Assembly (NCBI GenBank): GCA_037954665.1
Contig: JBBMOL010000298.1
Span: 558,001-622,000 of the forward strand
Direction of reading: 5' to 3'
From: Laguncularia racemosa
Lineage: Eukaryota; Streptophyta; Magnoliopsida; Myrtales; Combretaceae
Length of the DNA stretch: 64,000 nt
Below the pieces are notes generated by a model. That model worked only from the letters and a program-made list of their open reading frames with translations, was not told the DNA's origin and searched no databases. The translations under genes and the position numbers were made by a program. Shown piece after piece: positions 10,291 through 21,859 of this stretch; the first letter of the stretch is position 1; every line of letters starts with the position of its first letter.

Positions 10291-10716
10291 CTATAGAGCA
10301 AAACCAGAAGATAAGCAATATTGAAGATTTAATTAAGTAATTCTGACAAGCACTTGTTGAATCATCTCAAACCAACTAAAGACTCAAAATCGGCCAAATC
10401 CCTTGTGAATCATCATATGTGCATGAGCAAACATTTCAGCGCACAATTAAATTATTTGCTGAATAACTGAAAAATAACTGGAGGATCTTATTCTAGCCAC
10501 CAAAAAGAAAAAAAGAAAAAACCCTGGAGGATCTTATGGTCCAGAAACGAAATCCAATGCCACATGTGAACTGAAAAAATTATTAGAGTCCAATATTTTA
10601 CATGGATATTGCATCTTCAAAATAACCTACGTATAAAAAAGATTGAATGAAGAAATTATATATATATGTGAATATAATAAGCACACACACACAAATGCAC
10701 ACATTTATCAACTGAC

Positions 10717-10782
10717 CAATCCAGCACCAGCATCATCCCTCATGAAGGCTGCATCCCCATATCTCTCATTCTTTATGGCTTT
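10717..10782 (-). CDS. EXECUTER exon 3
   Basis: 66 bp, 22 codons, phase 0 on both sides. Acceptor TTTCAG at 10783-10788, donor GTCAGT at 10711-10716. It encodes KAIKNERYGDAAFMRDDAGAGL, the second UVR-like helical motif (E-R-Y-x-D-A-A-x-x-R-D) of EXECUTER. It joins in frame to exon 2 (89-bp intron) and exon 4 (426-bp intron). Confidence 0.87.
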
Positions 10783-10871
10783 CTGAAACAAGAAAATAAT
10801 AAAAATTCAACAGGCCATTTGTTGAAAACCTGCTTCAACTTAAGGACCAATCAGGAAAACAATGTTCCTAC

Positions 10872-10988
10872 GTTAAAGTATGACATCACCCTCCCAACAG
10901 TATCACTTCTTGTTGCAGCTGCAATTGCCACTTTCAGCCTTCCAGCATCTTCATAATCCTCTCGAGACACGGCACGACTTAGCTGTGC
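10872..10988 (-). CDS. EXECUTER exon 2
   Basis: 117 bp, 39 codons, phase 0 at both ends. Acceptor TTTCACAG ends at 10989; donor GTAGGA starts at 10871. The product AQLSRAVSREDYEDAGRLKV followed by AIAAAT and VGRVMS is the first UVR-like segment of EXECUTER. Family members usually have ALA in EDYEDAARLKVAI where this copy has Gly, a conservative change. Exon 1 lies 11,876 bp away, at the far side of intron 1. No stop or frameshift is present, so the gene looks alive despite its introns. Confidence 0.87.
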
Positions 10989-11570
10989 CTGTGAAATTAA
11001 AAGAACAGGAAAAAATCTTTTCATTAAAATATAAGTCAGTTTAAGAAGACAATCATCTTACTAAACTTTCCATGAAAGAGCATTGCATTTACAATGGTGT
11101 ATGTAAGTTGACATGCTAATGTGATCCAGGCAAAGGGGGTTGAATTGATGATATAATTTATTTTACCAAATGTACTTTCATGATCAAATAATAGTATGTA
11201 TTACCAGATCTCTATAACCACTGGGTCATCCCCTTCACAAACAATCATTGTCCTACTCTCATTTACTACTTTAAAATCATAGGTCAATGGTTTGACAATG
11301 AAAGTAAAAGCATAACTGAAAGCCAGGAAAGCAATAAATCTTGCCACTTAGTTTTCACAACCCTAACCTTCAGCAGGGTAAACCAAAATTCTAGAAGCTA
11401 TACAGACATTCACACAATGTCACAACCTATATAAAGTACAAAAGCAAATACTGTTCCATATGTCCACAATATGAGCACATAAAGAAACTTGAGCTCCTTC
11501 ACATAAAGGAAAGAATCACCGATTGTAGCCACTTACAACAACATCACTAACATATAATTTGAAAGTAGAA
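10989..11570. other. EXECUTER intron 1, 3' part without recognised elements
   Basis: Starts (minus strand) at the exon 2 acceptor. AT-rich, non-coding, no repeats or transposon domains recognised. Confidence 0.5.
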
Positions 11571-11950
11571 CTTTCTTTTTTTTTTTTTCATAAGTAAATT
11601 GCATTAATGTGAGAAAGTACGTAAAGAAAATGCAATGACATTAAGACCACAAAGGTAAGACTGAACAAAAAGAAAAATCCTAGAGGCTAGAATAAACCAA
11701 CTGCTCAAAAAACTAAAGAAAAACATTGGATGTGATCCCTCTTGTAAGAAAGAAGGAACTTTGAACCCTATGTCCAACTTTGGTAGCATCCATGTAGCAC
11801 CAAATGCAGTAGGTTGCAGCAGTTAATGCTACTCACCAAGAAGTCAAGGTGAAAGTGCAAAGATCTAGAAGTGACAGGAGATATAAGGTAGTGCCTTATA
11901 AAGAAAAGTAGAGGGTGGACATCCCAAAGCCATAGAAACATCCTTCCTGT
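11571..11950 (-). mobile_element. Probable truncated LINE 3' end (second poly-T family)
   Basis: A T-run at 11575-11588 is followed by cataagtaaattgcattaatg, the form taken by a LINE poly(A) end read on the opposite strand, but with a sequence different from the 11965 family. The short minus ORF inside (11604-11789) has no recognisable domain. The right end is taken as the start of the next LINE's target site and is uncertain. Confidence 0.4.
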
Positions 11951-11966
11951 TATAGATGTATTTGTT
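11951..11966. repeat. Target-site duplication, left copy (LINE 1)
   Basis: tatagatgtatttgtt occurs here and again, exactly, at 13523-13538, flanking the LINE. A 16-bp perfect duplication is typical of target-primed reverse transcription. The last two T may belong to the poly-T tail. Confidence 0.85.
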
Positions 11967-13522
11967 TTTTGGATAAGTTAAATTTTATTGATATCCAAAG
12001 TTGTACAACCGTCAAGACGGATAATATTACATCATAGTCACGAGGACAAATAAACAATAATATTACACTATATGAATGTTACAATAGTGTAAAGTATACT
12101 CTAATTTGGTTCACGACTAAACCCCAATTAGGGATTCTATGCCCTAGGCATACATTGTTACGTACTCTCCAGATGCAGTATACTGTCGCAACAAGTCTAG
12201 CACACCTTCTATGGAAGATGGGAGAATTGGAGTCAGCTGAGGACAACAAGGATATGGTAGCACCTTGCCAGCTTTTGAAGGAGGTAGAGCAATGAAGATA
12301 TTCACATACCGCATCCCAGATCAGGCAGGAATAGCTATAATTGAAGAACAAGTGGGCTGGTCTTCCGAACCCTGACTCCATAGGAAACAAGTTACAATAG
12401 AGGTGACACCCCATGATACTAGCTTGTCCAGGGTGGATAGCTTATGTAACCAAGCTAACCATAGCAAAAACGAGTGTTTTGGTATTGAGTATTTGTTCCA
12501 AACCACCTTAAACCAGGGCACCGTCGGAGTCGGAAGGTTAAGGAAAGCATATCCACTTTTTGTTGTGTACTCACCCATGCTATAATGGATCCATCGAAGG
12601 CGATCATTGCGTGAGGTGTTGAGATGGAGCGAAGTAGGAATCTGGATTTTATTCCAAGGCAATCCCTCCGGTATACACCATTCATTACCTTCCATAAGAG
12701 AATAAAGTTTGGTGGTAGGAGGGAAACCAATACTACCCATCTCTCAGGCACCGAATATCATGTCCAACGGGCCTGCTGGAAGCCAATAGTCTGCCTATAG
12801 AGATATAACGAGCCCATTATTGGGTTCCCAACGAAAGCTAGAACAAACTAGGCGTCTAAGCTTTAGCAGTTTCTTTCAAGTCCAGGAGCATAAAGCAGTT
12901 GCTTTCGTTGACTAGAAGCTTCTACCTTTCAAGATTGTGGAGTGAACCCATTCAGGTCATAAGGTTCTTGGTCCTTCCTTACATAGATGCCAGATGTTTT
13001 TTATCTGAATGGCCTTATTCCATTGGTGTAAGTCCGGTATCCCTAGACTCCCACATTTAAGAGGCTTACAAACTTCACTCCATCTAACTTTAGCCTTGGA
13101 ATAAGTGTGAGGATTCTCGCTCCAGAGAAAGTTTCTGAGTAAGCTATCCATCTTCCGAATAACATATTTAGGAAGAAGGAATACATTACTCCAGTAGACT
13201 TATATGGAGGTAAGGACCGACTTGAGTAACTGCAATCTTCCCGCATAGGAGAGATATCTGGACGTCCAAGATGTGATTCTCGTCAACATCCTCTCTAGCA
13301 AGGCATCATAGTCTTCTTTTCTAAGTTTAGTGAAAGATATAGGTACCCCTAAGTATCGAACTGGCAGCTTAGCTTCTTGGAACTGGGTATATGTGAGAAT
13401 GTCCTCCTTTTCCCCCATGGGAACATGAGAGAAAAAAATGTTGCTTTTGCTATTATTCACCCCAAAGCCTGAAATAGAATGGAACCACTTTAGTGTCTCT
13501 TTGATCAAGGAGACTGAATCAA
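11967..13522 (-). mobile_element. 5'-truncated LINE (L1-type), copy 1 in EXECUTER intron 1
   Basis: About 1.56 kb on the minus strand, bounded by a perfect 16-bp target duplication and ending at its 3' side in a short T run (11965-11970). It retains only the ORF2 C-terminal half: the RT thumb (LPVRYLGVPISFTKLRKEDY, 13200-13500), the EVCKPL..GGLGIPDL-like block (12957-13250) and the zf-RVT zinc-binding domain (12079-12740, LFFNYSYSCLIWD and CIWRVRNN). Frames are broken by several shifts. It is a close relative of the LINE at 19112-21397. The insertion truncated at the 5' end, as most LINE insertions do. Confidence 0.9.
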
Positions 13523-13538
13523 TATAGATGTATTTGTT
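13523..13538. repeat. Target-site duplication, right copy (LINE 1)
   Basis: tatagatgtatttgtt, identical to 11951-11966. Confidence 0.85.
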
Positions 13539-14479
13539 GGTAGAATTTATTATAGGAAACAGTAATATATTTGATGTCAAAAAGTCTATTTTGAGTCAAT
13601 GAGTTTATTTAGGAAAGTATCAATTTAGAGATTGTCTTATTTTCTACTACTTTTACTTTAATTGAGAGTCAATTAGGGAATGTCATCTTTTTGCTACTTT
13701 TTGTCGTTTATGAGATAGAAGAATTCTCTCTAATGAATTATCCCATGACTAGGCCATGCACCAAAAATCACATAACATTTCTACACTTGTGAAGTGAGTT
13801 GGCAATTGAAAATTAAGCATTGATGGGATTCATTTGCTAGACCACAAAAATAGCAAGTGGGTTGTGAAAAGCCACCCTAGATCAACAACTTATTAAGAGT
13901 GTAAAGTTTACCCTACCAAGCAAGCCATAAGATAAAAGCATCTCCAAGAATAGTTTTTGGATTCCCTAAAATTTTAGACCATCAAACTTTAGGAGATGAT
14001 GTTCTCGATTGTCTTTTTTTAGTTAATTCAGTAATTTCATTCAACTAAAAAGAGATTTATATCCGCAAAGCAGTTATTGGGCATTGCTCACTATTTACAA
14101 ACTTTTGTTAGGTGTAATTACCACTAATTTACTTCAGTTTATATGTTGTATGTTGCTTTCACTATATCTCTTATTTAAATACATAAATATAACTCAAAAT
14201 AAACCTAGCTAAGCTATTTGTACTAGGGGTTCTTTACCCCAGACAAGTTGAGTTTCTTGCACACTAGATATAGTAATCTGCAGTTGCTAACGCTAATTTT
14301 CATTCTTCTGTCTACCGATTTGATAAGGCATTTGACAGAATATCTAATACCTGCTACCACAAAGTATGAGGTTTTGACCATCCCAACTTAGACATTACTT
14401 CTTCCATACTACTAGTGAAAAGGAGCATTGGAAGAATAAATGTTGATGGTTTTTCATGCTTTAGTTGTACAAGAAACAT
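13539..14479. other. Intron 1 sequence with small LINE relics
   Basis: No gene. A stretch at about 13860-13990 (caacttattaagagtgtaaagtttaccc, followed by caagccataagataaaagc) resembles the zf-RVT region of the LINE at 14480-14765 read on minus. 14310-14470 read on plus gives DKAFDRIS and GRINVDGFSCF, which look like LINE reverse-transcriptase scraps. The rest is AT-rich and unrecognised. Confidence 0.4.
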
Positions 14480-15594
14480 GTTATTTGGTTTGTAACTCCT
14501 CAATGGTTAAATTTATCAAGAGTGTATAATTTACCATTATTGCAAGCCATAAGATAAAACTATGTCTTGGTATGGATTTGTTGTTCCACATTAATTTAGT
14601 CCAAGGCATAGTATTACTAGTAGGCTTAAGCGTTAAATATGCACTCTTGATAGTAAAGACACCATTTGGAGATGGTCTCCATATAAGTTTGTCTTCTACA
14701 ACTTGATTCGGGCAAATATTTGGAGGGATATATTGTTCCAAAACTATCCTTAAGGTAAAACCCATTCTCCATTCTCAATTAGGCTACAAACTCTAACATG
14801 TTAGGGTAGACCAAAGGAAGCTATTTCCCTTGCATTCACTATTTTATCCAACGGACTTTATGGTAGCCAAAAGTCATACCAAAGAGATATTGAAAGTCCA
14901 TTTCCCACTCTCCATTCATGCATTAGTCTTGCTTGATCCCTTAATTTTAAGAGTTTCTTTCAAGTCCAAGAGCATAATAAAGGAGTTTTAATTAACCAAA
15001 AACTCCTTCCCTTAAGGAAAATAGTGTATATCCAGTCCACCCACATGCCTCTAATACTATTGTTGCATAATTGCCATATGAGCTTGAGCCGAACTGCTTT
15101 ATTCCATAGTTCAAGTTGTGGCAATCCCAGACCCCCTTCAACCAAAGGAGTGCAAACCTTTTCCGATCTTATTTTAGCTTTAGTTGCAATGTTGGGTCTT
15201 TAACTTTAGAGGAAATTCCTCATCAACTATTCTATTTTTCTTATGATTTTCTTTGGTAGCATAAAGATTAAAGTCCAAAGCACTTGCATTGCAAAGATAA
15301 CCAACTTTAAAAGTTGGAGTCTCCTTGCATATGAGAGAAATTTGCTTGTCCAAACTTCCAATCTCGATACTATTTTTGATACCAGCAAATCACAATCCAC
15401 CCTTTTTAATTTGGCTAAAATGAGAGGAACCTTAAGTAGCATATTGGTGATTTCCCTCCTTGAAATCCAAAAGCCTCAAGTGCAACTTCCTTTATGGTTA
15501 AATTCACATTTAAGAAGAAAATTTTACTTTTGGCTAAATTGGCTTTAAGTCCCGATATAGCTTGAAATTCCGACAGTACTTCTTTAATCTTCAT
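14480..15594 (-). pseudogene. Older LINE, ORF2 C-terminal part (split by a copia insertion)
   Basis: Minus-strand broken frames give the RT thumb (about 15227-15590: LKVPLILAKLKRVDCDLL, FLSYARRLQLLKL), the GGLGLPQLELWNKAVRLK block (14960-15145) and the zf-RVT region (14481-14765: IPPNICPNQ, SAYLTLKP, WNNKSIPRHSFILWLA). It is more diverged than the 11967 and 19112 LINEs. Its N-terminal RT half lies at about 21860-22701, beyond the intervening copia element, in the same orientation. Confidence 0.8.
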
Positions 15595-15736
15595 TGTAAT
15601 TTTGATAGGTAATTATATTCAAATTCACACTTTACACTAATACTATGAGAACAATATATATAGAGATATAAAATCCTACCAATTTCTACCTAACACTATA
15701 TTAATTACAATCTAAAAAATACAACATATTATAACA
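15595..15736 (-). repeat. 3' LTR of the minus-strand copia element
   Basis: On the minus strand it begins TGTTATAATATG just after a G-rich polypurine tract (plus-strand ccccccc at 15739-15745) and contains CTATATATAT. It appears to end ..AAAATTACA at 15595 (or ..CCTATCA at 15603). No partner LTR was found to fix the ends. Confidence 0.55.
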
Positions 15737-15749
15737 CTCCCCCCCAAGT

Positions 15750-16270
15750 TGAAGTATAAATATTGATCATGCCCAACTTATTACAAATATCATCAATTCT
15801 AACACTATTCAAAACTTTGGTGAAGATATCCGCTAACTATTCTCCAGTTTTGACATGTCCCACAGAAATCAAATTTTGTTGTATCTTCTCACGGATGAAA
15901 TGACAATCAATTTCAATATGTTTGGTTCACTCATGATACACAAGGTTAGATACAATGTGAAGGACTATTCGATTATCACACCATAACTGGACAAGTATAG
16001 GCATTTCAAATCCAACTTCAGTCAAGAGCTAATGAATTCACATTATTTTAACATGTCGATTATGCCATAGCTCTGTTTTGAGCGGGATATTATGTGCTGT
16101 TTCTTGCTTTTCCAAATGACTAGATTTCCTCTAACAAACACACAATACCCAATGATGGATCTTCAGTCTATTTTGGATCCTGCCCAATTAGCTATCAAAA
16201 AACACTCAGTACGATTATGCATGTGATTTTCATATGTTAAACCACGTCCAAGAGCACCCTTTAAATAATA
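15750..16270 (-). pseudogene. Minus-strand copia: RNase H, degenerate
   Basis: Minus-strand reading gives scattered RNase H remnants such as the TKHIEID.HF block, LADIFTKVLN and the terminal LGMINIYTSTWGG just before the polypurine tract. The plus-strand cca-rich primer-tract complement follows. Stops and frameshifts throughout. Confidence 0.6.
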
Positions 16271-16276
16271 CAAAAT

Positions 16277-17220
16277 CTAATCTAAGGTTGCCCAATGATC
16301 CACTATAGGAGAAGATATGAACTGACTTACAACACTGACTGGGTATGCAATATTAGGACAAGTTACTGTAAGATAGTTCAACTTCCCAACTAGACGTCTG
16401 TACCTCTCTAAATCCTTCAATGATTCCCCTTCTTTTGTAAGCTGTATATTAGGAGTCATAGGTGTATTGAATGGCTTAGCTCCCAATTTACCAGTCTCAG
16501 TTAATAAATCAAGTATATATTTCCTCTGAGATAGGAAAATGCCTTTCTTATTTCTTGTCAACTCAATTTCTGATAAATATTTCGGTAGCCCCAAATCCTT
16601 AGTATGAAATTGAATGTGAAGTAATGATTTGAGAGAGATTATACCGATTTTATCCTTTCCTATAATGATAATATCATCAACATATACAATAAGGATAATT
16701 ATACTTATGTCAGAATACATAGATAATATTGAGTGATCCGATCTACTCTTTCTTAGACACAAACTTTCAATTGCTTGACTAAATTTCCCAAACCAAGCTC
16801 GAGGACTATTTTGGTCCATATAATGACTTCCGCAAACGACAAACTTTACCTAACACCCCTAAGCAACAAACCTTGGTAGTTGCTCTATATAAACTTCCTC
16901 TTGCAACTCGCTATGTGAAAAGGCATTTTTTATATCCAGTTGATATAAAAGCTAAGAATTAAAAGCTGCAATAGAGATAAATAGGTGAATAGCAGTTAAC
17001 TTAGCCATAAAAAAAAATGTGTCTAAATAATCCACACCATAAGTTTGAGCATATCCCTTTGCTACAAGACGGACTTTTGGCCGAGCTACTGTTCCATTAG
17101 GATTAACCTTGATTACATATACCCATTTACAACCAATCGCCTTTTTTCCTATAGAGAAGTCCACTAGATCCCAAGTGTGATTTGTATCCAAGGCATTCAT
17201 CTCATCAATCATAGCATCTC
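16277..17220 (-). pseudogene. Minus-strand copia: reverse transcriptase, degenerate
   Basis: 16952-17212 gives the RT N-terminal block (MNALDTNHTWDLV, KAIGCKWVYVIK, RLVAKGYAQTYGVDY). 16277-16819 gives the palm with an intact YVDD box (about 16673-16690), the LGLPKYLSEIEL segment and RYRRLVGKLNYL. A gap and frame change separate the two. The DVKNAF-type block lies in the disrupted 16820-16950 interval. Confidence 0.85.
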
Positions 17221-17598
17221 GCTAACTAAGATGTGAGAGTGCAACATGAAGAGACTTTAGAATGGTCATAGTGTCAAGGGATGCAATAAATGAGGAAGAT
17301 AATGATGACAAGTGATCATAAGATACATAAGAAGAAATTGGATAGGTACATTAACATTTACCTTTACAAAGTGCTATAGGAAGATGGATCCATCGAAGAA
17401 GAAGAGACTAGTACAGGACATGAAGCAGGAGGAACTCGTTGTCAAGAATATATATACCAAATTGGAGGTCGTGATGGTGGGAGGTGGTAAGGTACCTAGA
17501 GACTTGTAAGTAATATGATAAAGTAACAAACTGTCATCCTCTTCTTGTTTTGGAGTTTCAATGGATGAAAAAAAAATAGTGTTTCTACAAAAGTGACA

Positions 17599-18523
17599 TC
17601 AATTGGACAAGATATTTGTCAAGATGAGAACAAAAACACCGATATCCTTTTTGAACCAAGAATATCCCAAAAAAATATATTTGAGAGATTTAGGATCAAG
17701 TTTAGTAACCTGAGGACAAACATCACGAACAAAACAAGTACTACCAAATATCTTAGGTTCAATAGGAAACAATGACTTCGTAGGAAACAATACTATATAA
17801 GGAGTCTCACTTTGTAGAATAGATAAAGGGAGATGACTAATTAAAAAACAAGCAATGGAGACTGCATCAGCCTAAAATTGTTTAGGAGCATACATCTGAA
17901 ATAAAAGTGCTCGTACAGTCTTAAGAAGATGTCTATTTTTCTTTCAACCACTCTATTTTGAGAAGGTGTATCTACATAGGAAGATTGACGGAGAATACCA
18001 TTTTGGAACATATATGACTGAAATGAGTGAAAGAAATATTCTTTGGCATTATCACTTCTTAATATATGTACTGAGACATTGAATTGTGTTCTTATTTCAA
18101 CACAAAAGGCAGAAAAATGTAAAAACACCTCTGAATGATTTTTCATAAGATAAAGCCAAATCATATGAGAATAATCATCCACGAAGGTAACAAAATACCG
18201 AAAACCAACCTTACATACAACTGGACATGGACCCCATACATCAGAATGAACTAACTTAAAAGGTAGACTAAACCTTTTATTGACTCTAGGCAAACTAAAC
18301 AAACAGTGGTGTTTAGCAAATGGCAAGATTCACAATCTAAGGTAGAAACATTATTAAATTGTGGATACATGGTCTTCAACACAAATAGAAAAGGGTGACT
18401 AAGCCAACAATGAGCTTGGAAAGGTGTTAAGACACTTGAACATGCAACAGAGCTTAACACTTGTGTATCCAATATATAGAGACCACCTGATTCATGTCCT
18501 TTACCAATAATCTTCTTCATCAT
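17599..18523 (-). pseudogene. Minus-strand copia: integrase, degenerate
   Basis: 18251-18523 holds the pre-integrase zinc-finger region (HCWLSHPF and CESC). 17841-18326 holds the core: HSDVWGPC (first Asp), RSDNAKEYF (second Asp) and NRVVERKIDIF (catalytic Glu region). 17599-17790 is the integrase C-terminus (KIFGSTCFV and LDPKSLKYIFLGYS). Stops break the frame; catalytic residues are still readable. Confidence 0.85.
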
Positions 18524-18779
18524 AAGATTCTAAAATGGACAATAATCAGGATAAAATGAGATACAACAATTCATTGCACGATTAAGTTGACTTACTGATA
18601 GTAAGTTAAAGGAAAATTGTGGTAAACTTAACACAAAAGATAAGGAAATCAAAGGAGTTGGATTAATAGTGCCAAATCCAAGGACAAATGACTTAGAGCC
18701 ATCTACTAGACTGATATTTTTAGGAGAGGTGTATGGTTAGTAAGTGGAGAAGAGATCATAGTTACCTGTTGTGTGATCT

Positions 18780-19098
18780 ATAGCATCAGAATCAATGACC
18801 CACTTAGACGATGAGGAAAGAAGACACTGAATTGATTTACCTCGTTCGGCAATCACAGACGTATGATGAGATGAAGCCTTCAATGCCTCTTGATACTAAG
18901 AGAATTTGGCATATTCATCAGCAAAAATTATTATTGTCTTTTTCAAAAGACAAACTTGATGTGGAGTCAGTAGAGGCAATGAGTATTGACTGCTTCTTCT
19001 GGCCACGATTTTGCAATTTCTTACAAGTATGCTTTGTATGCCCTGGCTCATGATAGTAAAAGCAAACAACTCCCCCTATTCCTGATCTCAAATATGAT
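18780..19098 (-). pseudogene. Minus-strand copia: protease and Gag zinc knuckle, degenerate
   Basis: The minus frame near 18781-18802 reads WVIDSDAIDH, the protease site with the DSGA glycine replaced by Asp. At about 19030-19075 a zinc knuckle reads CFYYHEPGHTKHTC, where the second zinc-binding Cys has become Tyr. Both changes would inactivate these parts. The LINE insertion follows immediately at 19099. Confidence 0.7.
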
Positions 19099-19111
19099 CT
19101 CCACTAAGTTT
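19099..19111. repeat. Target-site duplication, left copy (LINE 2)
   Basis: ctccactaagttt occurs here and at 21398-21410, flanking the LINE; 13 bp identical. Confidence 0.8.
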
Positions 19112-19370
19112 TTTTTTTTTTTTTGGATAGGTTAAGTTTTATTGATATCCAAAAGTGTACAACCGTAAGCCGGGAAAATTTACATCATAGTCTTAAGGAC
19201 AAAGTAAAACAATGCAAAGATAAAGAGCTACTTGAGAGTGTTACAAGACTGACAAATAAGCTCTAATTTGGTTTACAACAGAACCCCAACTGGGGATATG
19301 GTTCCCTAGGCGTACATTGTTACACACTCTCCAAATACAATACACCGTCACAGCTAGTGCAGCACATCTT

Positions 19371-20465
19371 CTATTGAAGTCGAGAGAGTTGGAGCCCGTT
19401 GAGGCCAGTAGTAGAGATGTAGGCCCCTTGCCAGCTTCTAAAGTGTGCCGGGCAATGAAGGAAGTCACAAACCGTGGTCCATATCAAGCAAAAAAAGCTG
19501 CAATTGAAGAAGAGGTGGGGGTGGTCTTCCTGGCTCTGTTGGCACAGGAAGCACGTAGTAGAAGTAGTCACGCCCCATGCTTCCAACTTGTCTAACGTAG
19601 TTAGCTTGCGTAACCAGGCTAGCCATAAGATAAACGAGTGTCTAGGGATTGAGTATTTATTCCAAATCACCTTAGCCCAAGGGACCTCCCGAGTTGAAGG
19701 GGTGAGGAATGCATACCCACTCTTAGTTGTGTATTCACCCGTGGCAGAATGGATCCATCTGAGGCGGTCATTGACCGATGCATTAGGATGGAGGGAGGTG
19801 GGGATCTGGATATTCATATTTAGCACTACCTCAGGTATGCACCATGCATTGCCTTCCATGAGGGAACAAAGCTTGGTGGTAGGAGGGAGGCCGGTGCTAC
19901 CCACCTCACGTGCACCGAATAACAAATCTAAGGGACCTATTGGAAGCCAAAAGTCTGACCAAAAGGAAATGGTGAGACCATTATTAGGGACCCATTGAAA
20001 GCAGAGGCGGACTAAGCATCTGAGTTTAAGCAATTTCTTCCATGTCCAGAAGCAAGATGCAGGTGCTTTCTGTGCCCAGAAGCTTCGACCTTTCAAGAAA
20101 GTGGAGTGGATCCATTCAGGCCAAAGGGTTTTCGGTCCGTCCTTGCATAGGTGCCAAATATGCTTTATCTGAATGGCTTTATTCCATTGGTGAAGGTTTG
20201 GAATGCCTAGGCCCCCACACCTAAGTGGTTTGCAAACTTCGTTCCATCTGACCTTGGCCTTAGTGTAGGTATGAGGGTTTCCGCTCCACAGAAAGTTCCT
20301 GAATAAGCTGTCCATCTTCCTAGTAACATATTTGGGAAGTAGGAATACATTGCTCCAACGGATTTGCAGGGAGACGAAAACGGATTTGATCAATTGCAAT
20401 CTCCCTACATTGGAGAGGTATCTAGACTTCCAAGATGAAACCCGAGATAACATTCTCTCTAGCAA
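19371..20465 (-). pseudogene. LINE copy 2: RT thumb, connection and zf-RVT domain (open 364-residue frame)
   Basis: Continuous frame with RYLSNVGRLQLIKSVFVSLQ (RT thumb), the GGLGIPNLHQWNKAIQIKHI segment, and the C-terminal zinc-binding zf-RVT domain (WNKYSIPRHSFILWLAWLRK and CFLCQQSQEDHPHLFFNCSF with conserved Cys/His). It is only the C-terminal part of ORF2, lacking the endonuclease and the start of RT, so it cannot mobilise itself. Confidence 0.85.
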
Positions 20466-20855
20466 GGCATCATAATCTTCTTTACGCAGTTTGGAAGAAG
20501 AGAAGGGGACCCTAAGGTAGCGTACTGGCAGTGAACCTTCCTGGAACTAGGTCAAAGATAGGGTGGCCTCCTTCTCAGTTGTGGGAATATGAGAGAAGAA
20601 GATATTGTTCTTGTTATTATTGACTTCCAAGCCTGACATAGAGTGAAACCGCTAGAGTGTTAACTTAATCAAGGAAACTGGTTGGAGGTTACCTTTAGAG
20701 AAAATGAAAAGATCATATGCAAAGCATAGATGAGTTAATTTCTCATTCTTGCATCTCCAATGGAGGGTGAATTGGGGGTGTTCAGTCAGCCGTCTCAGTT
20801 GGGTAGACAGGATCTCCATTCCCAACACAAAAAGGTAAGGAGATAACGGATCACC

Positions 20856-21397
20856 TTACCTAAGCCCCCTCCTACTAGGGAAGTAGCCCGTGAGTTCCCC
20901 GTTGATGTTGATGGAGAACTTTGGGGTGGAGATGCATTGGTGAATCAGGGAGCATAAGTGGGGAGGAAAGTTCATAGCTTGAAGAGTAGTCATCAAAAAG
21001 TCCCATCTATTCGTGTCAAAGGCTTTCTGGAGGTCCACCTTAAGGGTACACCGAGGTGAAGTGGATTGAGTACGATAACTTGCCATCAATTCTTGAGCAA
21101 GGAAGATATTGTCAGTGATTCTTCTTTCAAGGATGAAAGCCGCTTGCTCTCTGCCCACTAAGGATGGAAGAACCCTTTTGATACGCTCTGCAATGACTTT
21201 AGAGATGGCCTTGTAAATGACATTGCAGCAGGCAATAGGGCGAAATTCTCCAAGTCTAGATGGGTTGGCAATCTTAGGAACCAAGGAGATGATGGAATAG
21301 TTAATCTCTTTGAGTAGGTGTCCAGATGCCAAGAATTCTTTTGATGCTTCCAAAAGGTCCTTACCAATAATCCCCCAAGTGGCTTTGAAGAACTTGG
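20856..21397 (-). pseudogene. LINE copy 2: RT fingers/palm N-terminal fragment
   Basis: Encodes the non-LTR RT block from the LISLVPKI motif through VDLQKAFD (first catalytic Asp) to GYFPSRRGLR. The frame ends at a stop just before the expected GDPLSP motif (plus 20856-20880). Separated from the 19371 frame by stops and a shift around 20500-20850 that covers the FADD box. The Met start seen at 21473 belongs to flanking copia Gag, not to the LINE. Confidence 0.85.
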
Positions 21398-21410
21398 CTC
21401 CACTAAGTTT
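21398..21410. repeat. Target-site duplication, right copy (LINE 2)
   Basis: ctccactaagttt, identical to 19099-19111. Confidence 0.8.
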
Positions 21411-21473
21411 ATATTCTGTTATTTTAGTTATCACTGGAACTATATCTATGATATGTGATTTATTCTCAGTCAT
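21411..21473 (-). pseudogene. Minus-strand copia: Gag N-terminal stub
   Basis: ATG at 21471-21473 (minus) begins MTENKSHIIDIVPVITKITE then YKLSG, a copia Gag N-terminus with its KLxG motif. The LINE insertion interrupts it here. On the other side of the LINE the sequence moves almost directly to the zinc knuckle, so most of Gag is missing. Confidence 0.6.
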
Positions 21474-21859
21474 CTAGCTATCCAATACCATATATATTTC
21501 CTTCCTCTAATCCACACAACAAACACCAAACAACACTAGAAGATTAAACCACCACAAAACAAACACCACTAGCTCCAAACAACACTAAAAGATTAAACCA
21601 AACCAAAAATGCTAATTCCAACTAGGGAAAACACCTCAATTAGCTTACCAAAAAAAAAAAAAGGCTTGCAAAACCACCAAGCTGAAAGAAAAATTAATTT
21701 CCCAGTAACAATAAAACCAAACTAGAAACCCTAACCTTAGCAAGGAGCACATATCCCAAAATGATTTCCGAAGTGGCAAGATTGAAATGAAGAATATCGT
21801 ACCACGAAGACCCAGCAAGAACATGTGGACGAACAGGGGTCCACTAATCCTAACAAAAT
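21474..21859 (-). other. Minus-strand copia leader region, with a short internal repeat
   Basis: Upstream of the Gag stub. An A/C-rich leader with a repeated segment (ccaaacaacactagaagatt near 21530 and ccaaacaacactaaaagatt near 21575). No primer binding site or 5' LTR could be recognised, so the element's 5' end may have been deleted. Confidence 0.4.

Larger units (their letters stand above)
19112..21397 (-). mobile_element. LINE (L1-type) copy 2, inserted in the minus-strand copia
   Basis: About 2.29 kb on the minus strand: poly-T end at 19109-19124, then the 3' UTR (ggataggttaagttttattg) shared with copy 1. ORF2 remains: RT fingers and palm (20856-21400: ISLVPKIANPSRLGEFRPIA, AFILERRITDNIFLAQELM, CTLKVDLQKAFDTNRWDFL), then 19371-20465 with the RT thumb and zf-RVT domain (SKPL..GGLGIPNLHQWNKA; LFFNCSFFCLIW). 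The 364-residue frame 19371-20465 is open. The 5' end is truncated within RT, before the catalytic FADD region is complete. A 13-bp target duplication shows a discrete, fairly recent event. Confidence 0.92.
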
